A DNA stretch of 7,001 nucleotides from Gammaproteobacteria bacterium (GTDB taxonomy: Bacteria > Pseudomonadota > Gammaproteobacteria > SZUA-229), in the NCBI GenBank assembly GCA_011051475.1, contig DRLE01000131.1:1-7001 (forward strand), in the 5' to 3' direction. A program made the position numbers and the translations under genes. Within the stretch, counting starts at the first letter, position 1. Each line of letters begins with the position of its first letter. Positions 1 to 5,835 of this stretch are shown here, piece after piece. The notes beneath the pieces are model-generated. The model did no database searches and was not told the DNA's origin. It saw nothing but the letters and a program-made list of their open reading frames with translations.

Positions 1-99
1 ACCGGGAATATTACGGTGAGCGGCCGAGGGATACCCTGCAGCGTTGGGTATGATGGTGGCCTTATTCCGCGCATGGTATCGGGTTTTGTGCAGGCTTAA
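1..99 (+). CDS. Possible 3' end of an unrecognised upstream gene (partial)
   Basis: The first forward frame is open from the window edge to a TAA at 97-99 and would encode the last 32 residues of a protein, ending in SGFVQA. The peptide is glycine- and valine-rich with one cysteine, and I recognise no family in it. Frame 3 is also open from the edge as far as a TGA at 51-53 (ending LQRWV), so the reading frame cannot be decided from this fragment. It is not the end of mtnA or ubiG, which sit upstream of gyrA in some gammaproteobacteria, as far as I can recall those C-termini. The repeat element begins 10 bp after the stop. Whether this is coding at all is uncertain. Confidence 0.3.
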   Translation, partial: TGNITVSGRGIPCSVGYDGGLIPRMVSGFVQA

Positions 100-109
100 G
101 GTTTTTTTT

Positions 110-350
110 ACCACAGAGGACACAGAGGTTCACAGAGGAAAAGCTTTATTATTTATGTATCTTATTGTAGAAGCGGACAATACAGCGGCCAACCTGAAGT
201 GATAAAAAGATTTGTTGCTGATTATGATCTTTAAAACAGGCGCATTATGGTCTGCCGGTTAACACAGGCCCTGGCTTTTCGCGGAGTTGCCCGCTCCTGC
301 ACGAAAAAAACAAACGCTTTTCCTCTGTGAACCTCTGTGTCCTCTGTGGT
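110..350. repeat. MITE-like element with perfect 35-bp inverted ends (CACAGAGG family)
   Basis: Positions 110-144 and 316-350 are exact reverse complements over 35 bp. Each arm contains three CACAGAGG octamers (left arm at 112-119, 121-128 and 131-138) followed by AAAAGC. The 171-bp interior (145-315) shows no coding potential and no relation to the arms. TTA flanks both outer edges in direct orientation (108-110 and 350-352 if the element is drawn from CC to GG), which could be a 3-bp target duplication or chance in AT-rich flanks. A related element lies at 5684-5803. The reverse-strand reading of the right arm gives the peptide TTEDTEVHRGK, typical of spurious ORFs called inside this kind of repeat. 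Either one 241-bp element or two separate opposed insertions would explain the structure. Confidence 0.85.
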
Positions 351-502
351 TAAAGAAACACCCGCAACACTCACCAGCCCCTTCATTTTACCTGCCAAAG
401 CCCTGCCCGCGGGCATGAAAATGTGTTAATATTGACCGCTTTATAAATCGCGCAAAAAGACGCGAAATCTCGCAACTCAAACACTCAAAAACGGCAGCCT
501 GA
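351..502 (+). other. gyrA leader region
   Basis: This 152-bp stretch between the repeat and the gyrA start contains no gene. It holds a perfect 12-bp palindrome, TGCCCGCGGGCA, at 404-415, and an AT-rich block at 420-448 that is the best place for a promoter. No Shine-Dalgarno-like purine run is seen in the 20 bases before the gyrA ATG. Nothing here resembles a riboswitch or leader peptide. Confidence 0.5.
424..447 (+). promoter_or_regulatory. Candidate gyrA promoter region
   Basis: Two -10-like boxes are visible. TGTTAATAT at 424-432 has the TGn extended -10 form ahead of TAATAT at 427-432. TATAAA lies at 442-447. Neither has a good -35 box 16-18 bp upstream; the TTGACC at 432-437 is too close to the second box to act with it. 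The assignment rests on position and AT-richness, so it is tentative. Confidence 0.25.
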
Positions 503-3091
503 ATGGCAGATTTTGCAAAAGAAATATCCCCGGTAAACCTCGAAGATGAAATGCGGCAGTCCTATCTGGACTATGCCATGAGCGTGATTGTCGGCCGCGC
601 GCTGCCCGACGTTCGAGACGGCCTGAAACCTGTCCACCGCCGCGTGCTCTATGCCATGAGCGTGCTCGGCAACGATTACAACAAACCCTATAAAAAGTCC
701 GCCCGCGTGGTCGGTGATGTCATCGGTAAATACCATCCGCACGGCGATACCGCGGTGTATGACACCATCGTGCGCATGGCGCAGCCGTTTTCACTGCGCT
801 ATATGCTGGTCGATGGCCAGGGTAACTTCGGTTCGGTCGATGGCGACGCCCCGGCGGCCATGCGTTATACCGAGGTGCGCATGTCGAAGATCGCGCACGA
901 GCTGCTCGCCGATCTGGACAAGGAAACCGTCGATTTTGTCGATAACTATGATGGCTCCGAGCATGAGCCGGTGGTGCTGCCCACCCGCGTGCCCAATATG
1001 CTGGTCAACGGTTCCTCCGGTATTGCCGTGGGCATGGCCACCAATATGCCGCCGCACAACCTCGGCGAGGTCATCAGCGCCTGTCTGGCCCTGATCGACA
1101 ACCCGGATATGAGCATCGAGGAAATCATGCAGCATATTCCCGCGCCGGACCTGCCCACCGCGGCCTTTATCAATGGCGTCAAGGGCATCCGTCAGGCTTA
1201 CCGTACCGGCCGAGGTCGTATGGTCATGCGCTCACGCGCGGAGATCGTCGAGGACAAGAAGGGCAAACAGAGTATTATCGTTTCCGAAATTCCCTACCAG
1301 GTGAACAAGGCGCGGCTGATCGAGCGCATTGCCGAGCTGGTCAAGGAAAAACGCATCGAGGGTATTTCCGCCCTGCGCGATGAGTCCGACAAGGACGGCA
1401 TGCGCATCGTTATCGAGATCCGTCGAGGCGAGGCTGCCGACGTGGTGCTCAATAATCTCTATTCGCAGACCGCTATGCAGACGGTGTTCGGCATCAATAT
1501 GGTGGCGCTGGTCGAAGGCCAGCCGCAGCTGCTGAACCTGAAACAGATTCTTGACGCCTTTCTGCGTCATCGTCGCGAAGTTGTTACCCGCCGCACCGTC
1601 TACGAGCTGCGCAAGGCGCGGGCGAGGGCGCATGTATTGGAAGGTCTGGCCGTGGCCCTGGCCAATATCGATGAGGTTATCGAGCTGATCAAGACCTCGG
1701 CCAGTCCGGCCGAAGCCAAAGCCGGTTTGATCGAGCGTGTCTGGCCGGCCGGCATGGTCGAGGAAATGGTCGCGCGCGCCATTGCCGATGCCGGTGGCGA
1801 CAGTGCGTTGAGCGCTTCGCGCCCGGATAATCTCGACCCGCGCTTCGGGCTGAAGGACGATGGCTACCATCTCTCCGATGTGCAGGCGCAGGCCATACTG
1901 GATCTGAAACTGCACCGTCTGACCGGTCTGGAGCAGGACAAAATTGTCAATGAGTTCAAGCAGATACTGGATGTTATTAAAGAACTTATCAAGATACTTT
2001 CCGAGCCGGAAAGACTGCTGGATGTGATTCGTGAAGAGCTCAATGAAATCCGCGACAACTACGCCGACGCGCGTCGCAGCGAGATTATGGAAGACGAGCT
2101 CGACTTCAATATGGAAGACCTGATCACCGAGGAAGACGTGGTGGTGACCTTCTCGCACGAAGGCTACGCCAAATCACAGCAGCTGGATGTGTATAACACC
2201 CAGCGCCGCGGCGGCCGTGGCAAGTCGGCGACTTCCATGAAAACCGAAGATTTTATTGACAAGTTATTTGTCGCCAATACCCACGATACCCTGCTGTGTT
2301 TCTCCAGCCGGGGGCAGGTGTACTGGTTGAAAGTCTATCAGCTGCCCATGGCCGGGCGCGGTTCGCGGGGCAAGCCCATCGTCAATCTGCTGCCGCTGGA
2401 AGACGGTGAGCGCATCAATGCCGTGCTGCCGGTACGCGAATACGATGAGAACCAGTTTGTGTTTATGGCCACCAGCAGCGGTACGGTAAAGAAAACCGCG
2501 CTGTCCAATTTCTCCCGCCCGCGCAGCTCCGGCATCAAGGCCATTGAGCTGCGTGAGGATGACCACCTGGTCGATGTCGTAATCACCAATGGTTCCGATC
2601 ATATTATGCTGCTGGCCGATTCCGGCAAGGCCGTGCGCTTCTCCGAAACCGATGTGCGCGCCATGGGCCGTACCGCCGGTGGTGTGCGCGGCATGCGTAT
2701 CGCTGAAGGTCAGCATGTGGTCAGTATGATCAAGGTGGCTGAAGACGGCTCCATTCTTACGGCAACCGAGAACGGCTACGGCAAGCGCACCCCGGTAGAT
2801 GACTACCCGTTGAAAGGCCGTGGCGGCCAGGGTGTGATTTCCATACAGGCCAGTGAACGCAATGGCAGGGTTGTCGGCGCGGTGCAGGTACAGGCGGAAG
2901 ATGAAATCATGCTGATAACCAATAACGGCACCCTGGTGCGTATTGCTGTTGCCGATGTCAGCGAGATGGGTCGCAATACCCAGGGCGTGCGTCTGATTCG
3001 TCTCACCCGGGGCGAGAAGCTGGTGGAGATCGAGCGTATTGAAGCGCTGGCGGGTGAGTCTGACAAAGATTCAACCGAGGGTGAGGAATAA
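503..3091 (+). CDS. gyrA: DNA gyrase subunit A
   Basis: GyrA is the breakage-reunion subunit of the A2B2 gyrase that introduces negative supercoils using ATP hydrolysed by GyrB. The 862-residue product matches the usual length (E. coli 875). The N-terminal part (about 1-520) is the topoisomerase IIA cleavage domain: the catalytic tyrosine is Tyr122, preceded by Arg121 in the motif AAMRYTE. The quinolone-resistance region around HPHGDTAVYD has Thr83 and Asp87, so position 83 is Thr as in Pseudomonas rather than Ser as in E. coli. The C-terminal DNA-wrapping beta-pinwheel (about 530-840) carries the GyrA box QRRGGRG at 567-573, and the protein ends in a short acidic tail. ATG 503 gives the family-typical start MADFAKEISPVNLEDE. 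It has no clear ribosome-binding site. It is intact, and the identification is secure. Confidence 0.99.
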   Translation: MADFAKEISPVNLEDEMRQSYLDYAMSVIVGRALPDVRDGLKPVHRRVLYAMSVLGNDYNKPYKKSARVVGDVIGKYHPHGDTAVYDTIVRMAQPFSLRYMLVDGQGNFGSVDGDAPAAMRYTEVRMSKIAHELLADLDKETVDFVDNYDGSEHEPVVLPTRVPNMLVNGSSGIAVGMATNMPPHNLGEVISACLALIDNPDMSIEEIMQHIPAPDLPTAAFINGVKGIRQAYRTGRGRMVMRSRAEIVEDKKGKQSIIVSEIPYQVNKARLIERIAELVKEKRIEGISALRDESDKDGMRIVIEIRRGEAADVVLNNLYSQTAMQTVFGINMVALVEGQPQLLNLKQILDAFLRHRREVVTRRTVYELRKARARAHVLEGLAVALANIDEVIELIKTSASPAEAKAGLIERVWPAGMVEEMVARAIADAGGDSALSASRPDNLDPRFGLKDDGYHLSDVQAQAILDLKLHRLTGLEQDKIVNEFKQILDVIKELIKILSEPERLLDVIREELNEIRDNYADARRSEIMEDELDFNMEDLITEEDVVVTFSHEGYAKSQQLDVYNTQRRGGRGKSATSMKTEDFIDKLFVANTHDTLLCFSSRGQVYWLKVYQLPMAGRGSRGKPIVNLLPLEDGERINAVLPVREYDENQFVFMATSSGTVKKTALSNFSRPRSSGIKAIELREDDHLVDVVITNGSDHIMLLADSGKAVRFSETDVRAMGRTAGGVRGMRIAEGQHVVSMIKVAEDGSILTATENGYGKRTPVDDYPLKGRGGQGVISIQASERNGRVVGAVQVQAEDEIMLITNNGTLVRIAVADVSEMGRNTQGVRLIRLTRGEKLVEIERIEALAGESDKDSTEGEE

Positions 3092-3133
3092 GCTTCGTCA
3101 CTATTCCCGTTAGCGCCAGCAAAAAACACAATC

Positions 3134-3217
3134 TGTCATTGCGAGGAGCGATAGCGACGCGGCAATCCGGGGCAGGATACTGTATAGCGAGATTGCTTCA
3201 CTGCGCTCGCAATGACA
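3134..3217. repeat. Dispersed palindromic repeat, TGTCATTGCGAG type
   Basis: The 12-bp ends, TGTCATTGCGAG at 3134-3145 and CTCGCAATGACA at 3206-3217, are exact reverse complements. Inside them are imperfectly matched segments (GGCAATC at 3161-3167 against GATTGC at 3191-3196), giving a long interrupted hairpin of 84 bp. Intergenic repeats of this CATTGCGAGGAGCG type are, from memory, common in many proteobacterial genomes. No T run follows on either strand, so it is not a standard intrinsic terminator. Its right arm supplies an ATG at 3212 in frame with serC that could mislead start prediction. Confidence 0.8.
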
Positions 3218-3221
3218 TCAG

Positions 3222-3290
3222 GTAATTACTATAAAAACAATAAGATATTGTATATAGTTGAATCAGTTTATAACTTAGGATCAAGAAGAT
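3222..3290 (+). promoter_or_regulatory. AT-rich serC leader with a weak promoter candidate
   Basis: The bases between the repeat and serC are strikingly AT-rich compared with the surrounding genes. A possible promoter is TTGTAT at 3248-3253 with TATAAC at 3269-3274, but the 15-bp spacer is shorter than optimal. A weak ribosome-binding site, AAGAAG at 3283-3288, lies 7 bases before the serC ATG; TTAGGA at 3275-3280 is further away. This could let serC be transcribed apart from gyrA. The evidence is composition and box similarity only. Confidence 0.25.
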
Positions 3291-3295
3291 TAACC

Positions 3296-4378
3296 ATGAG
3301 CAGAGTCTATAATTTCAGCGCCGGTCCGGCGACCTTACCCCTTGAAGTACTTGAACAGGCCCAGGCCGAAATGCTGGACTGGCACGGCTCCGGCATGTCG
3401 GTAATGGAAATGAGCCACCGCGGCAAGGACTATATGTCGATTGCCGCCAAAGCCGAAGCCGATCTGCGCGAACTGATGAGCATTCCCGAAAACTACAAGG
3501 TGCTGTTCCTGCAGGGCGGCGCCAGCAGCCAGTTCGCCATGGTGCCGATCAATCTGCTCGGTGAAAAGAAAACGGCGGACTACCTGCTCACCGGTCAGTG
3601 GTCGAAAAAAGCCGTGGCCGAAGGCAAGCGCTACTGTGATATCAATCTGGTTGCCGATACCACCGACAGCAAGTTCACCACGGTGCCGGCCGAGTCAGCG
3701 CTCAGCTTCAGTAAAGACGCTGCCTATGTGCATTACACCCCGAATGAAACCATTGTCGGTGTCGAGTTTCCCTATATTCCCGATACCGGTGATGTGCCAC
3801 TGGTCGCCGACATGTCATCCAATATCCTCTCGCGCCGTATCGATGTGTCGAAATTCGGTGTGATCTATGCCGGCGCGCAGAAAAACATCGGCCCGGCCGG
3901 CCTGACCATCGTTATCGTGCGTGAGGATCTGATCGGCAATGCCAACCCGGCCATGCCCACCATGATGGACTACAAGACCCATGCCGATAATGACTCCATG
4001 TACAACACGCCGCCAACCTACAGCTGGTATATGGCCGGCCTGGTCTTCGCCTGGTGCCTGAAGCAGGGTGGCCTGGAAGCCATTGAAAAAATCAACCAGC
4101 GCAAGGCCGAAAAACTCTACGCGGCCATCGATGAGTCCAGCTTCTACAGCAATCCGGTGGATGTCAACTGCCGCTCCTGGATGAATGTGCCCTTTATCCT
4201 GGCCAATGCCGATCTCGACGCCGCCTTCCTCGAACAGGCCGCCGCCAACGGCCTGACCACGTTGAAAGGTCACCGCTCCGTCGGTGGTATGCGCGCCAGT
4301 ATTTATAACGCCATGCCAGAGGCCGGCGTCGACGCGCTTATCGAGTTTATGCGCGAGTTCGAACGCACGAAAGGATAA
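3296..4378 (+). CDS. serC: Phosphoserine aminotransferase
   Basis: SerC is a cytoplasmic PLP enzyme that transfers the amino group of glutamate to 3-phosphohydroxypyruvate, giving phosphoserine; the same enzyme serves pyridoxal phosphate synthesis in many gammaproteobacteria. The 360-residue product matches the family (E. coli 362). Visible landmarks are the N-terminal signature VYNFSAGPATLP (residues 4-15), His41-Arg42 in the substrate-binding loop, GGASSQF (74-80) in the cofactor phosphate-binding region, the PLP lysine Lys196 in YAGAQKNIGPAG, and Arg333 in GGMRASIYNAM. The start at 3296 is chosen because the family begins MSRVYNFSAGPA; an upstream in-frame ATG at 3212 lies in the repeat and adds 28 residues unlike any SerC. 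It follows gyrA by 204 bp, an arrangement known in pseudomonads and relatives, and precedes serA, its pathway partner. Confidence 0.98.
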   Translation: MSRVYNFSAGPATLPLEVLEQAQAEMLDWHGSGMSVMEMSHRGKDYMSIAAKAEADLRELMSIPENYKVLFLQGGASSQFAMVPINLLGEKKTADYLLTGQWSKKAVAEGKRYCDINLVADTTDSKFTTVPAESALSFSKDAAYVHYTPNETIVGVEFPYIPDTGDVPLVADMSSNILSRRIDVSKFGVIYAGAQKNIGPAGLTIVIVREDLIGNANPAMPTMMDYKTHADNDSMYNTPPTYSWYMAGLVFAWCLKQGGLEAIEKINQRKAEKLYAAIDESSFYSNPVDVNCRSWMNVPFILANADLDAAFLEQAAANGLTTLKGHRSVGGMRASIYNAMPEAGVDALIEFMREFERTKG

Positions 4379-4380
4379 AA

Positions 4381-4440
4381 AAGTTGGCAGTTGGCAGTCG
4401 GCAGAAAAAGCTTTTACTGCAAACTGCCGACTGCCAACTT
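4381..4440. repeat. Palindromic GGCAGT-type repeat between serC and serA
   Basis: The arms 4389-4404 and 4424-4439 are exact reverse complements over 16 bp (AGTTGGCAGTCGGCAG). The 19-base loop includes the palindrome AAAAGCTTTT at 4406-4415. The left side repeats TTGGCAG twice in tandem (4384-4390 and 4391-4397), so the outer bases AAGTTGGCAG can also pair in a shifted register with 4431-4440. It starts two bases after the serC stop. It looks like a terminator hairpin, but the bases after the stem are TGAAACTTCACC with no T run, so intrinsic termination is unlikely. Similar GGCAGTTGGCAGTCGGCAG runs occur, from memory, as dispersed intergenic repeats in other bacteria. Confidence 0.8.
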
Positions 4441-4505
4441 GAAACTTCACCTGATTGAAGCTCGCTTGACGAACGAATAACAAAAATACTATCCGGATAC
4501 TCCCC

Positions 4506-5669
4506 ATGTACAAAATCAAAACCTACAACAATATTTCTGATAAAGGCCTGAGCCGTCTGCCGTCCGATAAATATGCCGTCGGCCCGGATATTGAAAATCC
4601 TGACGCCATTATCCTGCGCTCGCAGAAGCTGCACGATATGGAAATCAATGACGAGCTTAAGGCCGTGGGTCGCGCCGGTGCCGGCACCAATAATGTGCCC
4701 GTGGAAAAACTGGGCAAGGCCGGTGTGGTGGTCTTCAATGCGCCCGGCGCCAATGCCAATGCGGTCAAGGAGCTGGTGATCGCCAGCATGCTGCTGGCCT
4801 GCCGCAATATCTGCCAGGCCTGGCAGTATGCGGCCAATGTTGAAGGCACGGATGAGGAGCAGAACAAGGCGGTGGAAGCCGGCAAGAAAAAATACGTGGG
4901 CTATGAACTGCCGGGTCGCACCCTGGGTGTGGTTGGTCTGGGCGCCATCGGCGTGCAGGTGGCTAATGCCGCGGTTGCCCTGGGCATGCGCGTGGTCGGC
5001 TTTGACCCGACCATTACCGTAAAAAGCGCGTGGAAAATGTCCTCCGAAGTTGAGGAAATGGAAAACGCCGATGAGCTGTTCAAGGAAGCCGACTTTGTTA
5101 CCTTCCACGTGCCGCTGATCGATGCCACCCGTAACCTGCTCAATGCCGAGCGTATCGCCAGCATGAAAGACGGCGCGGTCATTCTTAACTTTGCCCGCCA
5201 GGGCATCGTCGATGATGATGCCGTGCTGGCAGCACTGGATGCCGGCAAACTGCATGCCTATGTCTGCGACTTTCCTTCGCAGAAACTGAAAAACAATGAC
5301 AGGGTCATTACCCTGCCACATCTTGGCGCCTCTACCGTGGAGGCCGAGGAAAACTGCGCCATTATGATTGCCGACCAGCTTAAGGATTTCCTGGAAAACG
5401 GCAATATCCGCAATTCGGTGAATTACCCGAATATCAAGCTGCCGCGCGGCGGCAAGTCACGCGTGGCCATTACCCACGACAATATCCCCGATATGATCGC
5501 GCGTATTTCCAGTGCGGTTGGCGACTCCGGCTACAATATTCATCACCTGCGCAACGAGTCCCGCGGTGACCTGGCCTATACACTGATGGACATTGAGTGC
5601 GAGATTGGTGAAGATATGATCGAAAAGTTCGCTGCGATTGAAGGTGTACTGAAAGCGCGGCTGGTTTGA
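4506..5669 (+). CDS. serA: D-3-phosphoglycerate dehydrogenase, short ACT-type
   Basis: SerA oxidises 3-phosphoglycerate to 3-phosphohydroxypyruvate with NAD+, the first step of serine synthesis. The 387-residue product has the D-2-hydroxyacid dehydrogenase fold: an N-terminal substrate part with RAGAGTNNV (56-64), a Rossmann nucleotide site GLGAIG (144-149) with Asp167 placed to bind the NAD ribose, Arg231 in NFARQGIVDD, and His272 in LPHLGAST. A C-terminal ACT domain (about 318-387) is the likely serine-feedback module. It lacks the intervening domain of the longest SerA forms. The region where the family's active-site Glu normally lies reads CDFPSQKLKNND (254-265) and has no Glu, which is unusual compared with E. 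coli SerA. The ATG at 4506 has no obvious Shine-Dalgarno; TTGACG at 4466-4471 with TACTAT at 4487-4492 is a weak promoter candidate. It lies directly after serC, 127 bp away. Confidence 0.93.
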   Translation: MYKIKTYNNISDKGLSRLPSDKYAVGPDIENPDAIILRSQKLHDMEINDELKAVGRAGAGTNNVPVEKLGKAGVVVFNAPGANANAVKELVIASMLLACRNICQAWQYAANVEGTDEEQNKAVEAGKKKYVGYELPGRTLGVVGLGAIGVQVANAAVALGMRVVGFDPTITVKSAWKMSSEVEEMENADELFKEADFVTFHVPLIDATRNLLNAERIASMKDGAVILNFARQGIVDDDAVLAALDAGKLHAYVCDFPSQKLKNNDRVITLPHLGASTVEAEENCAIMIADQLKDFLENGNIRNSVNYPNIKLPRGGKSRVAITHDNIPDMIARISSAVGDSGYNIHHLRNESRGDLAYTLMDIECEIGEDMIEKFAAIEGVLKARLV

Positions 5670-5683
5670 TTTGATTATTTTTA

Positions 5684-5803
5684 ACCACAGAGGTCACAGA
5701 GGTTTTTATTTTAAGGGCTGTCATTGCTTCGCTAAGGCTCGCAATGACAGCAAAACAAAGCACATAAAAGTTTTACTCTGTGTACCTCTGTGACCTCTGT
5801 GGT
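5684..5803. repeat. Second CACAGAGG-family element with inverted ends
   Basis: The outer 20 bp are perfect inverted repeats: ACCACAGAGGTCACAGAGGT at 5684-5703 and its reverse complement at 5784-5803. Read inward, the right arm continues with ACACAGAGTAAAACTTTT, a diverged third octamer plus tail that matches the arm layout of the element at 110-350, while the left arm breaks off after two octamers. TAA flanks both sides in direct orientation (5682-5684 and 5803-5805 if drawn from CC to GG). The element fills most of the serA-pheA gap and encloses a second palindrome at 5717-5751. Neither end is followed by a T run in the direction needed for intrinsic termination. Confidence 0.85.
5717..5751. 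repeat. Short TGTCATTGC-type hairpin nested in the CACAGAGG element
   Basis: GCTGTCATTGC at 5717-5727 pairs perfectly with GCAATGACAGC at 5741-5751 across a 13-base loop containing CTTCGCTAAGGCTC-like sequence. The arm shares TGTCATTGC with the ends of the 84-bp repeat at 3134-3217, so this is probably a short or collapsed member of the same family sitting inside the other repeat. Confidence 0.7.
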
Positions 5804-5835
5804 AAAAAAGAAACTAAACACACCCACTGAATTCA

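Noticed and set aside
110..144. CRISPR array
   Set aside because: The CACAGAGG octamers are only 8 bp with 1-2 bp between them and stand in inverted pairs; there are no repeat-spacer units and no cas genes.
163..182. Small inverted repeat TATTGT / ACAATA as an operator
   Set aside because: Only 6 bp per arm with an 8-base loop in AT-rich sequence; this is easily expected by chance.
404..415. 12-bp palindrome TGCCCGCGGGCA as a regulator site
   Set aside because: It is a perfect palindrome in the gyrA leader but occurs once in the leader, matches no operator I recognise and is GC-only enough to arise by chance.
231..416. Reverse-strand 61-codon ORF over the right arm of the first repeat
   Set aside because: Its central peptide TTEDTEVHRGK is simply the translated CACAGAGG repeat, and the remainder has no recognisable domain; such ORFs are artefacts of this repeat type.
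1232..2158. Reverse-strand 308-codon ORF inside gyrA
   Set aside because: It lies wholly antisense to a strongly conserved gyrA coding region and shows low-complexity His/Gln/Asp-rich composition typical of antisense shadows.
3019..3026. Chi-like octamer GCTGGTGG
   Set aside because: It falls inside conserved gyrA codons (Lys-Leu-Val-Glu), and a single match to an 8-mer has no weight without genome-wide statistics.
4389..4439. Intrinsic terminator after serC
   Set aside because: The stem is strong but no T run follows on the + strand, and the reverse strand ends in mixed sequence with no gene to terminate.
4347..5321. Reverse-strand 324-codon ORF spanning the serC end, the hairpin and most of serA
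   Set aside because: It is antisense to two well-identified genes, and its C-terminal part is translated repeat sequence (SSWQSAVCSKSFF). No family is recognised.
5670..5835. pheA attenuator with a Phe-rich leader peptide
   Set aside because: No short ORF with phenylalanine codons followed by alternative hairpins and a T run is present; the gap is explained by the two repeats.
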